From the NCBI GenBank assembly GCA_003489085.1, contig DNJM01000217.1:14991-26008 (forward strand): DNA of 11,018 nucleotides, given 5' to 3'. This document shows, one piece after another, positions 1-6,044 of the stretch. Origin of the DNA: Lachnospiraceae bacterium (GTDB lineage Bacteria > Bacillota > Clostridia > Lachnospirales > Lachnospiraceae). A program made the position numbers and the translations under genes. Position 1 is the first letter of the stretch; each line of letters begins with the position of its first letter. The notes under the pieces are model-generated. The model did not search any database. It saw nothing but the letters and a program-made list of their open reading frames with translations, and was not told the DNA's origin.

Positions 1-567
1 TATGCGAGCCAGAGGCCGCTTTCAGCGACCTGGACCGTAACCGGAAGCGGTGCTTTTATTGTCGGAACACGGAAAAGTCATGTACGTATTACCGGAGTGA
101 CAATCGGTAAGATCGTAGACTATGGACTGAAGGATTCTATGAATATGGGTGCCTGTATGGCGCCGGCTGCCTGTGATACGATCGTGACCAATCTGGAGGA
201 TTTCGGAAGAAAGGAATCGGATTATGATCAGATTATTACAGGGGATCTTGGCTATATCGGCCAGAGTATTCTGTTCGATCTGATGCGCAAGAGGGGGAAG
301 GATATTAAAGAGAACCATAAGGACTGCGGTATGCTGATCTTTGATCAGCAGACACAGGATACGCATTCCGGGGGAAGCGGCTGTGGCTGTGCGGCAACTA
401 CGCTGGCTTCATTCATTCTGCCCAAGGTAGAGAACGGGGAATGGAGACGTGTTCTTTTTGTTCCGACCGGTGCGCTGATGTCTACGGTCAGCTACAATGA
501 GGGAGAAAGCGTGCCTGGGATTGCACATGCGATTGTTCTGGAGCATGCGGATGTTGCAGTGGAATAA
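1..567 (+). CDS. spoVAD: Stage V sporulation protein AD, 3' part (5' end outside window)
   Basis: SpoVAD is part of the SpoVA machinery that moves dipicolinic acid (Ca-DPA) into the developing spore and releases it at germination; it has a thiolase-like fold and binds DPA. The reading frame is open from base 1, so 188 codons of an expected ~335-340 are present. Family landmarks seen: the TWTVTGSGA segment near the window start, IGKIVDYGLKDS, the MGACMAPAACDTI stretch, a TGDLGYIGQSI motif, a DCGMLIFD segment, the Gly/Cys-rich GGSGCGCAA run, and the C-terminal PTGALMS and GIAHAIVLE blocks. All match SpoVAD in order. A GTG at 97 is internal and not the start. spoVAE follows closely, the usual spoVAC-AD-AE order, so this is the end of a spoVA operon, which in spore formers is forespore-specific (SigG); its promoter is outside the window. 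Confidence 0.96.
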   Translation, partial: YASQRPLSATWTVTGSGAFIVGTRKSHVRITGVTIGKIVDYGLKDSMNMGACMAPAACDTIVTNLEDFGRKESDYDQIITGDLGYIGQSILFDLMRKRGKDIKENHKDCGMLIFDQQTQDTHSGGSGCGCAATTLASFILPKVENGEWRRVLFVPTGALMSTVSYNEGESVPGIAHAIVLEHADVAVE

Positions 568-603
568 AAGATGCCTGAGAAAAGGCAGGAAAAGAGGACA
601 AGA

Positions 604-960
604 ATGGATTATATAAAAGCATTTCTGATCGGAGGTGCGGTCTGTGCGCTGTGCCAGATCCTGCTGGATCGGACGAAGCTGATGCCGGGGAGAGTGATGG
701 TGCTTCTGGTATGTACCGGAGCGGTATTGGGATTTCTGAAGATTTATGAACCATTTCTGGAATTTGCCGGAGCCGGAGCCAGTGTGCCGCTTTTAGGATT
801 TGGCAATACGCTTTGGAAGGGAGTAAAGGAAGGAATTGAGCAGCACGGACTGATCGGAACCTTCATGGGCGGTTTTAAGGCCAGTGCCGTTGGGATTTCA
901 GCTGCCCTTATTTTCGGCTATCTGGCCTCATTAATTTTTGAACCTAAAATGAAAAAGTAA
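604..960 (+). CDS. spoVAE: Stage V sporulation protein AE (SpoVAC/SpoVAE membrane family)
   Basis: Small integral membrane subunit of the SpoVA DPA channel, paralogous to SpoVAC. The 118-residue product starts MDYIKAFLIGG and shows hydrophobic segments at about residues 4-20, 28-45 and 90-112, with the conserved P-R-(I/V) turn (KLMPGRVMVLL), the GAGASVPLLGFGNTLWKG loop and the GGFKASAVGISAALIFGYL segment typical of the family. Start choice: the ATG at 604 has AAGAGGA 5 nt upstream and gives the family's usual length. An in-frame ATG at 571, 3 bp after the spoVAD stop, would add 11 charged residues (MPEKRQEKRTR) and has only a weak GGA upstream. It remains possible if translation is coupled. 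No clear terminator follows; purF ends 5 bp downstream on the other strand. Confidence 0.9.
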   Translation: MDYIKAFLIGGAVCALCQILLDRTKLMPGRVMVLLVCTGAVLGFLKIYEPFLEFAGAGASVPLLGFGNTLWKGVKEGIEQHGLIGTFMGGFKASAVGISAALIFGYLASLIFEPKMKK

Positions 961-965
961 AGCGG

Positions 966-2390
966 CTATTCTTCATTTTCATTCAGAAAAGACACATCCA
1001 TCGGATAATTGCCGTCAAAGCAGGCTTTACAGATCGGAAGATCTCCCACCATGGTCTGGAGGTCTTCTACCTTCATATATGCGAGGGAATCCGCACCGAT
1101 GATATCGCGGATTTCTTCGACTGTATGAGAATGAGCAATCAGCTGCTTGTTGGAAGGCACATCTGTGCCAAAGTAACAGGGATGCAGAAACGGCGGAGAG
1201 CTGACGCGGACATGTACCTCGGTTGCTCCGGCCTGCTTCAGCATTTTGATCAGATTGGCCATGGTAGTGCCGCGGACGATGGAATCATCCACCAGGACGA
1301 TTCGTTTTCCACGAACAACAGAGTCCAGAACATTCAGTTTGATTTTGACACTGTTTTCCCGCTCTTTCTGGCTGGGCTTGATAAAGGTACGGCCGACATA
1401 GCTGTTCTTATAAAAAGCAATGCCGAAGGGAATTCCGGATGCTTCGGAGTAGCCCTTGGCTGCGGTGATGCCGGATTCTGGAACGCCGACGACAAGATCT
1501 GCCTCCACAGGATTGGCAAGAGCTAAGGCTTTCCCGCCCTGGATTCGGGCGCTGTACACGTTGATACCGTCGATGTTACTGTCGAGTCTGGCAAAATAAA
1601 TATATTCAAAGATACATCTGGCCTGCCGGGACTGGCACAGTGAGTGATTGGTTGTGATTCCATTTCTGGTGATAGAGATCATTTCTCCTGGTTCGATGTC
1701 ACGGATGAATTCTGCTCCGACAGCGTGCAGAGCGCAGCTTTCCGAAGCCAGGATATAGGCATTGCCTCGTTTTCCAAGGCAGAGTGGTTTTAAACCGAAA
1801 GGATCCCGGATTCCAATCAGCTTACGGGGACTCATCAACACCAGTGCGAATCCGCCTTTGATTTTGCGTGCTGTCTTAAGAACGGCTTCTTCTACATCCT
1901 TGCTGCCAATCCGTTCCCTGGCAATAGAATAAGCGATGACTTCGGAATCTATGGTAGTCTGAAAGATAGCTCCTGTCATCGCCTGTTCATAGCGCATTTC
2001 TTCTGCATTAATTAAATTCCCATTGTGTACAAGGGCCAGTGTCCCTTTGATATAGTTTAAGACAAGCGGCATGGCATTTTCCACGGTTGTTTCTCCGGCA
2101 GTTGAGTATCGCACATGTCCGACACCGATATCACCTGCAAGGCTGTGCAAATCTTCTTCATGGAATACCTCATTGACCAGGCCGAGTCCTTTTTTCTGGG
2201 AGACAATGCCCTTGGGACCGGTGGTGTCAGAGACAGCAATGCCGCAGGATTCCTGGCCGCGGTGCTGAAGCGCAGAAAGACCATAATAGATAGCTGAGCT
2301 GACCGGTTCATGATCCAGATCATAGATACCGAATACACCGCATTCTTCCTTTACACCGGTAGCACAGTCATGCTGTTTTCGTTCATTCAT
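966..2390 (-). CDS. purF: Amidophosphoribosyltransferase (glutamine PRPP amidotransferase), 4Fe-4S class
   Basis: Catalyses the first committed step of purine synthesis, turning PRPP and glutamine into 5-phosphoribosylamine in the cytoplasm. The 474-residue product has an N-terminal Ntn glutaminase domain (about 17-250) and a C-terminal phosphoribosyltransferase domain. Cys17 follows a short acidic propeptide (KEE-C-GVFG) and should become the N-terminal nucleophile after cleavage. The PRPP loop IVLVDDSIVRGTT is at 364-376. Cys259 (ARCIFEY), Cys405 (LHPCYFG) and the CxxC pair Cys454/Cys457 (PICKACF) match the four Fe-S ligands of the Bacillus subtilis enzyme, so this is the oxygen-sensitive cluster class. 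The ATG has AGGGG about 9 nt upstream. It is not in a pur operon here: it stands alone, divergent from carA and convergent with spoVAE, with only 5 bp to the spoVAE stop and no convincing terminator. Confidence 0.98.
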   Translation of the reverse strand: MNERKQHDCATGVKEECGVFGIYDLDHEPVSSAIYYGLSALQHRGQESCGIAVSDTTGPKGIVSQKKGLGLVNEVFHEEDLHSLAGDIGVGHVRYSTAGETTVENAMPLVLNYIKGTLALVHNGNLINAEEMRYEQAMTGAIFQTTIDSEVIAYSIARERIGSKDVEEAVLKTARKIKGGFALVLMSPRKLIGIRDPFGLKPLCLGKRGNAYILASESCALHAVGAEFIRDIEPGEMISITRNGITTNHSLCQSRQARCIFEYIYFARLDSNIDGINVYSARIQGGKALALANPVEADLVVGVPESGITAAKGYSEASGIPFGIAFYKNSYVGRTFIKPSQKERENSVKIKLNVLDSVVRGKRIVLVDDSIVRGTTMANLIKMLKQAGATEVHVRVSSPPFLHPCYFGTDVPSNKQLIAHSHTVEEIRDIIGADSLAYMKVEDLQTMVGDLPICKACFDGNYPMDVSFLNENEE

Positions 2391-2429
2391 ATTGTATCAC
2401 CCCTGGTATTTTTCATTAAAAACAAATTA

Positions 2430-2458
2430 ATAATAGCAAGATCTGTTTTTAGATGCAA
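2430..2458 (-). promoter_or_regulatory. Predicted SigA-type promoter of purF
   Basis: Read on the minus strand: a -35-like TTGCAT (2453-2458), a 17-bp spacer, and a -10 TATTAT (2430-2435, one mismatch to TATAAT). Transcription would start near 2423, leaving a leader of about 33 nt before the purF ATG. That is too short for a purine riboswitch. The -35 is poor (3 of 6) and lies inside one arm of the inverted repeat at 2453-2481, which would suit control by a DNA-binding protein. Confidence 0.5.
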
Positions 2459-2481
2459 TCTTTTATAGAAAGAAATTGCAT
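2453..2481. repeat. Inverted repeat in the purF/carA control region
   Basis: ATGCAAT (2453-2459) and ATTGCAT (2475-2481) are perfect 7-bp inverted arms separated by 15 bp, so the half-sites are 22 bp apart, about two helical turns. Both arms lie upstream of both predicted transcription starts, so this is not an RNA hairpin of either gene. One arm covers the predicted purF -35. The layout suggests a dimeric operator, but no known regulator is recognised. Confidence 0.4.
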
Positions 2482-2497
2482 TTTTTTTGTTCGGGGA

Positions 2498-2526
2498 TTT
2501 ACAGCACAGGCAAAATAGTTTATATT
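2498..2526 (+). promoter_or_regulatory. Predicted SigA-type promoter of carA
   Basis: TTTACA (2498-2503, one mismatch to TTGACA), a 17-bp spacer and TATATT (2521-2526, one mismatch to TATAAT). A T8 tract at 2481-2488 lies just upstream, like an UP element. Initiation would be near 2533, giving a leader of only about 14 nt that is almost entirely ribosome-binding site. This leaves no room for a PyrR-type attenuator, so any pyrimidine or arginine control should act on DNA. Confidence 0.65.
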
Positions 2527-2546
2527 ATTTAGGATGAGGTGATGAG

Positions 2547-3617
2547 ATGAAAGCATTTTTGATTTTAGAAGATGGACAGGTGTTTGAAGGAACAAGCATC
2601 GGCTCCGGGCGGGAAGTGATCAGTGAGATTGTTTTTAACACTTCCATGACAGGCTATCTGGAAGTTATGACAGATCCATCCTATGCCGGTCAGGCAGTTG
2701 TGATGACGTATCCGCTGATTGGCAACTATGGGATCTGCTACGAAGATATGGAGTCTGTAAAGCCGTGGGTAAGCGGATTTATCGTAGGCAGACTGTCTGA
2801 TCTGCCAAGCAATTTCAGAAGCGTGGATGCGATTCAGCGTTTTCTGGAAAAATATGACATTCCGGGGATCGAAGGAATTGATACCAGGAAGCTGACACGT
2901 ACACTGCGGGAAAGCGGTACACTGAATGGCATGATTACAACGAATGCACAGTATGATCTGGAAGAAATTCTTCCAAGGATTAAGGCCTATACAACAGGAA
3001 AGGTTGTGGAGGCCGTGACCTGCCGGGAAAAATACGTGGTGGCAGGAGACGGACCGAAGGTGGCGTTGATGGATTTCGGCGTGAAGAAGAATATCATCCG
3101 TTCTCTGAATAAGCGTGGCTGTGAAGTGACCGTATATCCGGCGCTGACCTCCGCAGAAGAGATATTACAGAGTCATCCGGATGGTATCATGCTGACGAAC
3201 GGTCCCGGAGATCCAAAGGAATGCGTGTCCATTATTGAAGAGCTGAAGAAGCTGTATCAGTCTGATGTACCGATTTTTGCGATCTGCCTGGGTCATCAAT
3301 TGATGGCACTGGCAAATGGTGCGGATACGTATAAGATGAAATACGGGCACAGAGGAGGCAATCATTCGGTGAAGGATTTAAGCACCGGACGATGTTATGT
3401 ATCTTCTCAGAACCATGGCTATGTTGTAGATGCGGAGCACATGGATCCGGCGGTGGCAACACCGGCTTTTATCAATGTGAATGATAAGACGAATGAAGGG
3501 CTGAATTATACCGGAAAGAAGCTCTTTACTGTTCAGTTCCATCCGGAGGCGTGTCCAGGACCACAGGATACCGGTTTCCTCTTTGACCGGTTTATTGAAA
3601 TGATGAAAAATGCTTAG
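2547..3617 (+). CDS. carA: Carbamoyl-phosphate synthase small (glutaminase) subunit
   Basis: Hydrolyses glutamine and channels ammonia to the large subunit CarB, which makes carbamoyl phosphate for pyrimidines and arginine. The 356 residues are the normal family length. The N-terminal CPSase small-chain domain (1-140) holds the NTSMTGYLE and GNYGI motifs. A class I glutamine amidotransferase domain (170-356) follows, with Cys247 (FAICLGHQ), His332 and Glu334 (VQFHPEACPGP) as the triad and the TNGPGDP oxyanion loop near 217. The start is backed by a near-perfect Shine-Dalgarno, GAGGTGAT, at 2536-2543. No carB follows: the gene ends in a strong hairpin terminator and the next gene is a phosphate transporter. 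CarB must therefore be encoded elsewhere and expressed separately. Confidence 0.97.
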   Translation: MKAFLILEDGQVFEGTSIGSGREVISEIVFNTSMTGYLEVMTDPSYAGQAVVMTYPLIGNYGICYEDMESVKPWVSGFIVGRLSDLPSNFRSVDAIQRFLEKYDIPGIEGIDTRKLTRTLRESGTLNGMITTNAQYDLEEILPRIKAYTTGKVVEAVTCREKYVVAGDGPKVALMDFGVKKNIIRSLNKRGCEVTVYPALTSAEEILQSHPDGIMLTNGPGDPKECVSIIEELKKLYQSDVPIFAICLGHQLMALANGADTYKMKYGHRGGNHSVKDLSTGRCYVSSQNHGYVVDAEHMDPAVATPAFINVNDKTNEGLNYTGKKLFTVQFHPEACPGPQDTGFLFDRFIEMMKNA

Positions 3618-3623
3618 AATATG

Positions 3624-3659
3624 AAAGGGCTGTATGCAGGGATGCATATGGCCCTTTTT
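3624..3659 (+). terminator. Rho-independent terminator of carA
   Basis: A 15-bp stem pairs 3624-3638 with 3643-3657 through a GGGA loop, including two G-U pairs, with T's running on to 3659 (TTTTT from 3655). It begins 6 bp after the carA stop, so carA is very likely monocistronic. Confidence 0.93.
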
Positions 3660-3716
3660 GAGCTGCCATGCATGTGATAAAAAGGTCCGGGGGACCTTTT
3701 TGAACGTCGGCAGCTC
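3660..3716. repeat. Nested palindrome (hairpin within a hairpin)
   Basis: An outer perfect 8-bp pair, GAGCTGCC (3660-3667) with GGCAGCTC (3709-3716), encloses an inner perfect 10-bp hairpin, AAAAAGGTCC (3679-3688) with GGACCTTTTT (3692-3701), loop GGG. It starts on the base after the T run of the carA terminator. The inner hairpin has a terminator-like A/T-flanked GC core and could act on either strand, but the T run lies in the stem and the outer stem is not explained by termination. It may be a backup terminator, a structured RNA or a dispersed palindromic repeat. Confidence 0.6.
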
Positions 3717-3739
3717 TTGATTCGTAGGTTCAGAGTTTT

Positions 3740-3797
3740 GTTAAATCTGTGTAAAATCCATTGTGTTATATCTTTGTAAATGGTATGTTAAATCTGT
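3740..3797 (+). promoter_or_regulatory. Pho-box-like phased repeats upstream of the phosphate transporter
   Basis: GTTAAA-like hexamers recur at 3740 (GTTAAA), 3751 (GTAAAA), 3765 (GTTATA), 3776 (GTAAAT) and 3787 (GTTAAA). Spacing is 11 bp within the first pair and within the last three. The 11-mer GTTAAATCTGT occurs exactly twice (3740-3750, 3787-3797). PhoP of B. subtilis binds TTAACA-like hexamers with about 11-bp periodicity, so the arrangement and the downstream gene fit phosphate-starvation control. The hexamers differ from the consensus and the region is AT-rich. Possible -10 elements are TATTTA (3815-3820) or TATATC (3832-3837), neither with a good -35. Confidence 0.4.
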
Positions 3798-3867
3798 CTT
3801 TTTGGAAAAACTTCTATTTAGAAGAGGATTCTATATCAGAAGAGAAGAAGAGTCAGGAGGAAAGAAA

Positions 3868-5505
3868 ATGAGTTATGTAAATATCATCATTCCGTTTATA
3901 GGCGGCCTTGGCATGTTTATTTATGGAATGCAGATCATGGCCCAGGGACTGGAGAATGCCGCAGGCGATCGGATGAAATCCCTGTTGGAGGTACTGACAA
4001 AGAATAAGTTTCTGGGGGTATTGCTGGGAGCCTTTATTACGGCAGTGATTCAGAGCTCTTCAGCAACTACTGTCATGGTCGTCGGTTTTGTAAATGCGGG
4101 CATTATGAACCTGACCCAGGCGATGGGCGTCATCATGGGTGCCAATGTAGGTACAACTGTAACCGGATGGCTGGTATCCAGTGTGGAGTGGGCCAAGTTT
4201 TTAAGTCCGGCAAACCTGGCGCCGATTGCGATTATGCTGGGTGTTGTGGTGATGCTGACCGGAAAGAGACATTCTACAAAAGAAATCTCCAGCATTATTA
4301 TTGGATTTGGCCTATTGTTCGTAGGCATCACAACGATGTCTTCTGCAGTAGCGCCACTGCAGGATTCGGAAAGCTTTCGGAATATTTTTGTTACGCTGGG
4401 TGGGAATCCGTTCCTTGGTATTCTGGCAGGTACGGTTGTCACAGCGGTGATCCAGAGCTCATCTGCATCGGTTGGTATTCTGCAGAGTCTGGCGGCCGCA
4501 GGTCTGGTACCTTTTAATGCGGCAGTTTATATTATTATGGGACAGAATATCGGTACCTGTGTAACAGCAATGATGTCTGCGGTAGGGGCAAAGAAAACGG
4601 CAAAAACAGCAGCATTCATGCATCTGCTGTTCAATATCATCGGTACAGTGATCTTCTCTGTTCTGGCGATCGTGCTTTTTGAGGTCGTGTATCCGAATGC
4701 AGGCGGAGGACATATTACCCAGACACAGATCAGTATGGTACACACGGCATTTAATATTGGAACTACGGTACTGTTGTTCCCGGCTTCCAACTGGATCATC
4801 CGTCTGGCAAAAAAGATCAGCCGGACAGAGGAGGCGGAAGTGGATGAAGGCAAGGTGCTTCTGGACGACCGTATGCTGGAGACACCGGCAATTGCACTGC
4901 AGTCCACGGAAAAGGAGCTGGTGCGTATGGGACACATTGTGGCCGATGCACTGCGAAAATCAAAGGAAGTGCTGTTTACGCTGGATGAGGAAACGCTTCA
5001 CAGTATCCGGGAGGAAGAAGCAGTGGTAGACCGACTGAGTGCAGGCATTACCGGATATGCGGTAAAGATTACCTCTCTGTCGGTCAGCGAGAAGGAGCAT
5101 AAGGAAGTGACAGGGCTCCTTCAGGTACTCTCTGATATGGAACGAATCAGCGATTACTGTGAAAATATTTCCGAGTTTGCAGAGGTGCTTTTGGAAAATA
5201 AGACAGGTTTTACAGACAAAGGCCTCAATGAATTAAAAGAGATGATCGAAGTTTGCTCCGACAGTTATTTCCATGCACTGGAGGCATATGAGTACCGGAG
5301 TCGGGAAGCGGCACTTCAGGTCATTGAAGAGGAGACAAAAGCAGATGAGCTGGAGATTTCCATGCGGTCTGCACATATTAGCCGCCTGGCGGGAAATGAG
5401 TGTACCACGGAAGCAGGTGTAGTGTATCTGGATGCGTTGGTATGTCTGGAACGTATTTCTGACCATGCAAGAAATATCGCAGAGGAAGTTCTGGAACAAA
5501 ATTAG
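3868..5505 (+). CDS. Na+/phosphate cotransporter family protein with C-terminal PhoU-like domain
   Basis: Predicted sodium-coupled phosphate carrier of the plasma membrane (NptA/YjbB, Na/Pi cotransporter II family). The 545-residue product has a membrane part (about 1-315) built as two inverted halves, each with the signature QSSS motif: QSSSATT at 62-68 and QSSSASV at 196-202. Each is followed by a matching Gly-Asn element, GANVGTTVTG and GQNIGTCVTA. Residues about 340-545 are a helical, acidic, PhoU-like cytoplasmic domain often fused in bacterial members. The start is ATG 3868, with AGGAGG 7 nt upstream. The frame is open back to a GTG at 3763, but those 35 codons cover the promoter region and have no ribosome-binding site. 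The transport direction (uptake or export) cannot be told from sequence; YjbB-type proteins have been reported to export phosphate. The stop codon lies inside the left 18-bp direct repeat of the element scar. Confidence 0.93.
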   Translation: MSYVNIIIPFIGGLGMFIYGMQIMAQGLENAAGDRMKSLLEVLTKNKFLGVLLGAFITAVIQSSSATTVMVVGFVNAGIMNLTQAMGVIMGANVGTTVTGWLVSSVEWAKFLSPANLAPIAIMLGVVVMLTGKRHSTKEISSIIIGFGLLFVGITTMSSAVAPLQDSESFRNIFVTLGGNPFLGILAGTVVTAVIQSSSASVGILQSLAAAGLVPFNAAVYIIMGQNIGTCVTAMMSAVGAKKTAKTAAFMHLLFNIIGTVIFSVLAIVLFEVVYPNAGGGHITQTQISMVHTAFNIGTTVLLFPASNWIIRLAKKISRTEEAEVDEGKVLLDDRMLETPAIALQSTEKELVRMGHIVADALRKSKEVLFTLDEETLHSIREEEAVVDRLSAGITGYAVKITSLSVSEKEHKEVTGLLQVLSDMERISDYCENISEFAEVLLENKTGFTDKGLNELKEMIEVCSDSYFHALEAYEYRSREAALQVIEEETKADELEISMRSAHISRLAGNECTTEAGVVYLDALVCLERISDHARNIAEEVLEQN

Positions 5506-5515
5506 GAAAGAATTA
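5498..5515 (+). repeat. Left copy of 18-bp direct repeat (attL-like)
   Basis: AAAATTAGGAAAGAATTA. It is identical to 6045-6062 except for one G/A difference at the eighth base. It includes the TAG stop of the phosphate transporter (5503-5505). Confidence 0.5.
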
Positions 5516-5576
5516 GTATGAATGCCGAAAAAGGTATTATTTGTAAGTACAGGAAAAACCGCTGGAAATCCCTGAT

Positions 5577-5729
5577 TTACGGGAAAAACAGCTCTTTTTC
5601 CATACCCGGAACACAGATACCGGATTTATATGCCGTCAGGACTGCATAAGGATTCCTCCGGCCTTTTCCCAAGTATTTGATAGAACCGTAGCCATTCGGT
5701 AATTTGGAATATTTCTTGCGCTTTGGCAT
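5577..5729 (-). pseudogene. Truncated tyrosine-type site-specific integrase, N-terminal fragment
   Basis: The 50-codon frame begins MPKRKKYSKLPNGYG and continues SIKYLGKGRRNPYAV, the arm-binding N-terminal region of integrases common on Clostridia conjugative and integrative elements. The ATG is preceded by AAGGTGAT with ideal spacing, so the original start looks intact; in-frame codons upstream (to 5846) have no such support. After NPYAV the text jumps to LTAYKSGICVPGMEKEL. From recollection of the family, this matches a segment lying some 30 residues further on, after a second ...AV. About 30 codons thus seem missing in frame, possibly through recombination between the two AV points. A stop follows at once, so the core-binding and catalytic (R-H-R-Y) domains are gone. 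It cannot be a working recombinase; the fragment could still be translated. Confidence 0.75.
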
Positions 5730-5774
5730 GTTATCACCTTCTAGCCGGGCGGGCGTAGGAATGAATGAAGATAA

Positions 5775-5804
5775 TTGATATATTATTGAATAATTGACTA
5801 TAAT
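5775..5804 (+). promoter_or_regulatory. Predicted strong promoter inside the element scar
   Basis: TTGATA (5775-5780), an 18-bp spacer and a perfect TATAAT (5799-5804), in AT-rich DNA. Transcription would start near 5811, directly before the hairpin unit and with no open reading frame of note in the 95 nt to the terminator. It points away from the integrase fragment. Confidence 0.55.
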
Positions 5805-5810
5805 ATACTT

Positions 5811-5906
5811 AACAAGGGAGCCGAAAGCTAGCTGAAACCTAGCCACCTCGGCAATATATGTATTATAAAATAGCGCTATACTTTGCGGGTGAGGGCGCTA
5901 TTTTTT
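5811..5906 (+). ncRNA. Candidate small structured RNA (~95 nt), no known family recognised
   Basis: The unit runs from a promoter with a perfect -10 to a hairpin with a T run. The 5' part folds as two stacked helices: an outer GCCGA (5820-5824) with TCGGC (5848-5852), and an inner GCTAG (5827-5831) with CTAGC (5839-5843) closing a CTGAAAC loop. An AU-rich linker leads to the terminator hairpin, whose 18-nt loop contains TTTGCGGGTGAGG. There is no ribosome-binding site or plausible reading frame. It could be an element-encoded regulatory RNA, the leader of a deleted gene, or a DNA recombination site that happens to be palindromic. No expression evidence can be taken from sequence alone. Confidence 0.35.
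5867..5906 (+). terminator. Hairpin terminator, possibly bidirectional
   Basis: AAAATAGCGC (5867-5876) pairs perfectly with GCGCTATTTT (5895-5904), followed by two more T's. The loop is 18 nt, long for a terminator. On the minus strand the same stem ends in TTTT, so it could also stop leftward transcription. Confidence 0.65.
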
Positions 5907-5989
5907 ATTATGCTTATTATTGTCTCTAGCAAGGGTTATAACAACAACCAGATACTCGCTATTAAGGGCAAGCAGAATAGATGCAGACG

Positions 5990-6010
5990 GTTAGTAACAC
6001 GTTAGTAACA
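5990..6010. repeat. Tandem 11-bp direct repeat (arm-site-like)
   Basis: GTTAGTAACA occurs twice (5990-5999 and 6001-6010) with one base between, an exact 11-bp period. It lies 34 bp inside the right 18-bp repeat. Tandem short repeats just inside element ends are what the N-terminal domain of Tn916-like integrases binds (DR-2 sites), so an arm-type site is the favoured reading. This sequence itself is not a known site. Confidence 0.4.
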
Positions 6011-6044
6011 AAAATCTTCGAAAAACCGCATAACTCCGTTTACA

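Noticed and set aside
946..979. AAAATGAA/TTCATTTT inverted repeat between spoVAE and purF as a terminator
   Set aside because: It is AT-only with an 18-nt loop, lies within both coding ends, and has no proper T run on the plus strand.
2391..2546. Purine, PRPP or PyrR-type leader for purF or carA
   Set aside because: Predicted leaders are about 33 and 14 nt, with no aptamer core, antiterminator or terminator between promoter and start codon.
3763..3867. In-frame GTG extension of the phosphate transporter (35 extra codons)
   Set aside because: It has no ribosome-binding site and covers the promoter and repeat region. ATG 3868 has AGGAGG at ideal spacing and gives the usual N-terminus.
5819..5852. 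Resemblance to group II intron domain V (GAGCC start, GAAA in the loop, about 34 nt)
   Set aside because: The outer helix pairs only from the third base, the bulge and tetraloop closing pairs do not fit, and no reverse transcriptase or other intron domains are present.
5990..6010. CRISPR-like repeat
   Set aside because: There are only two 10-bp units with a 1-bp spacer and no cas genes.
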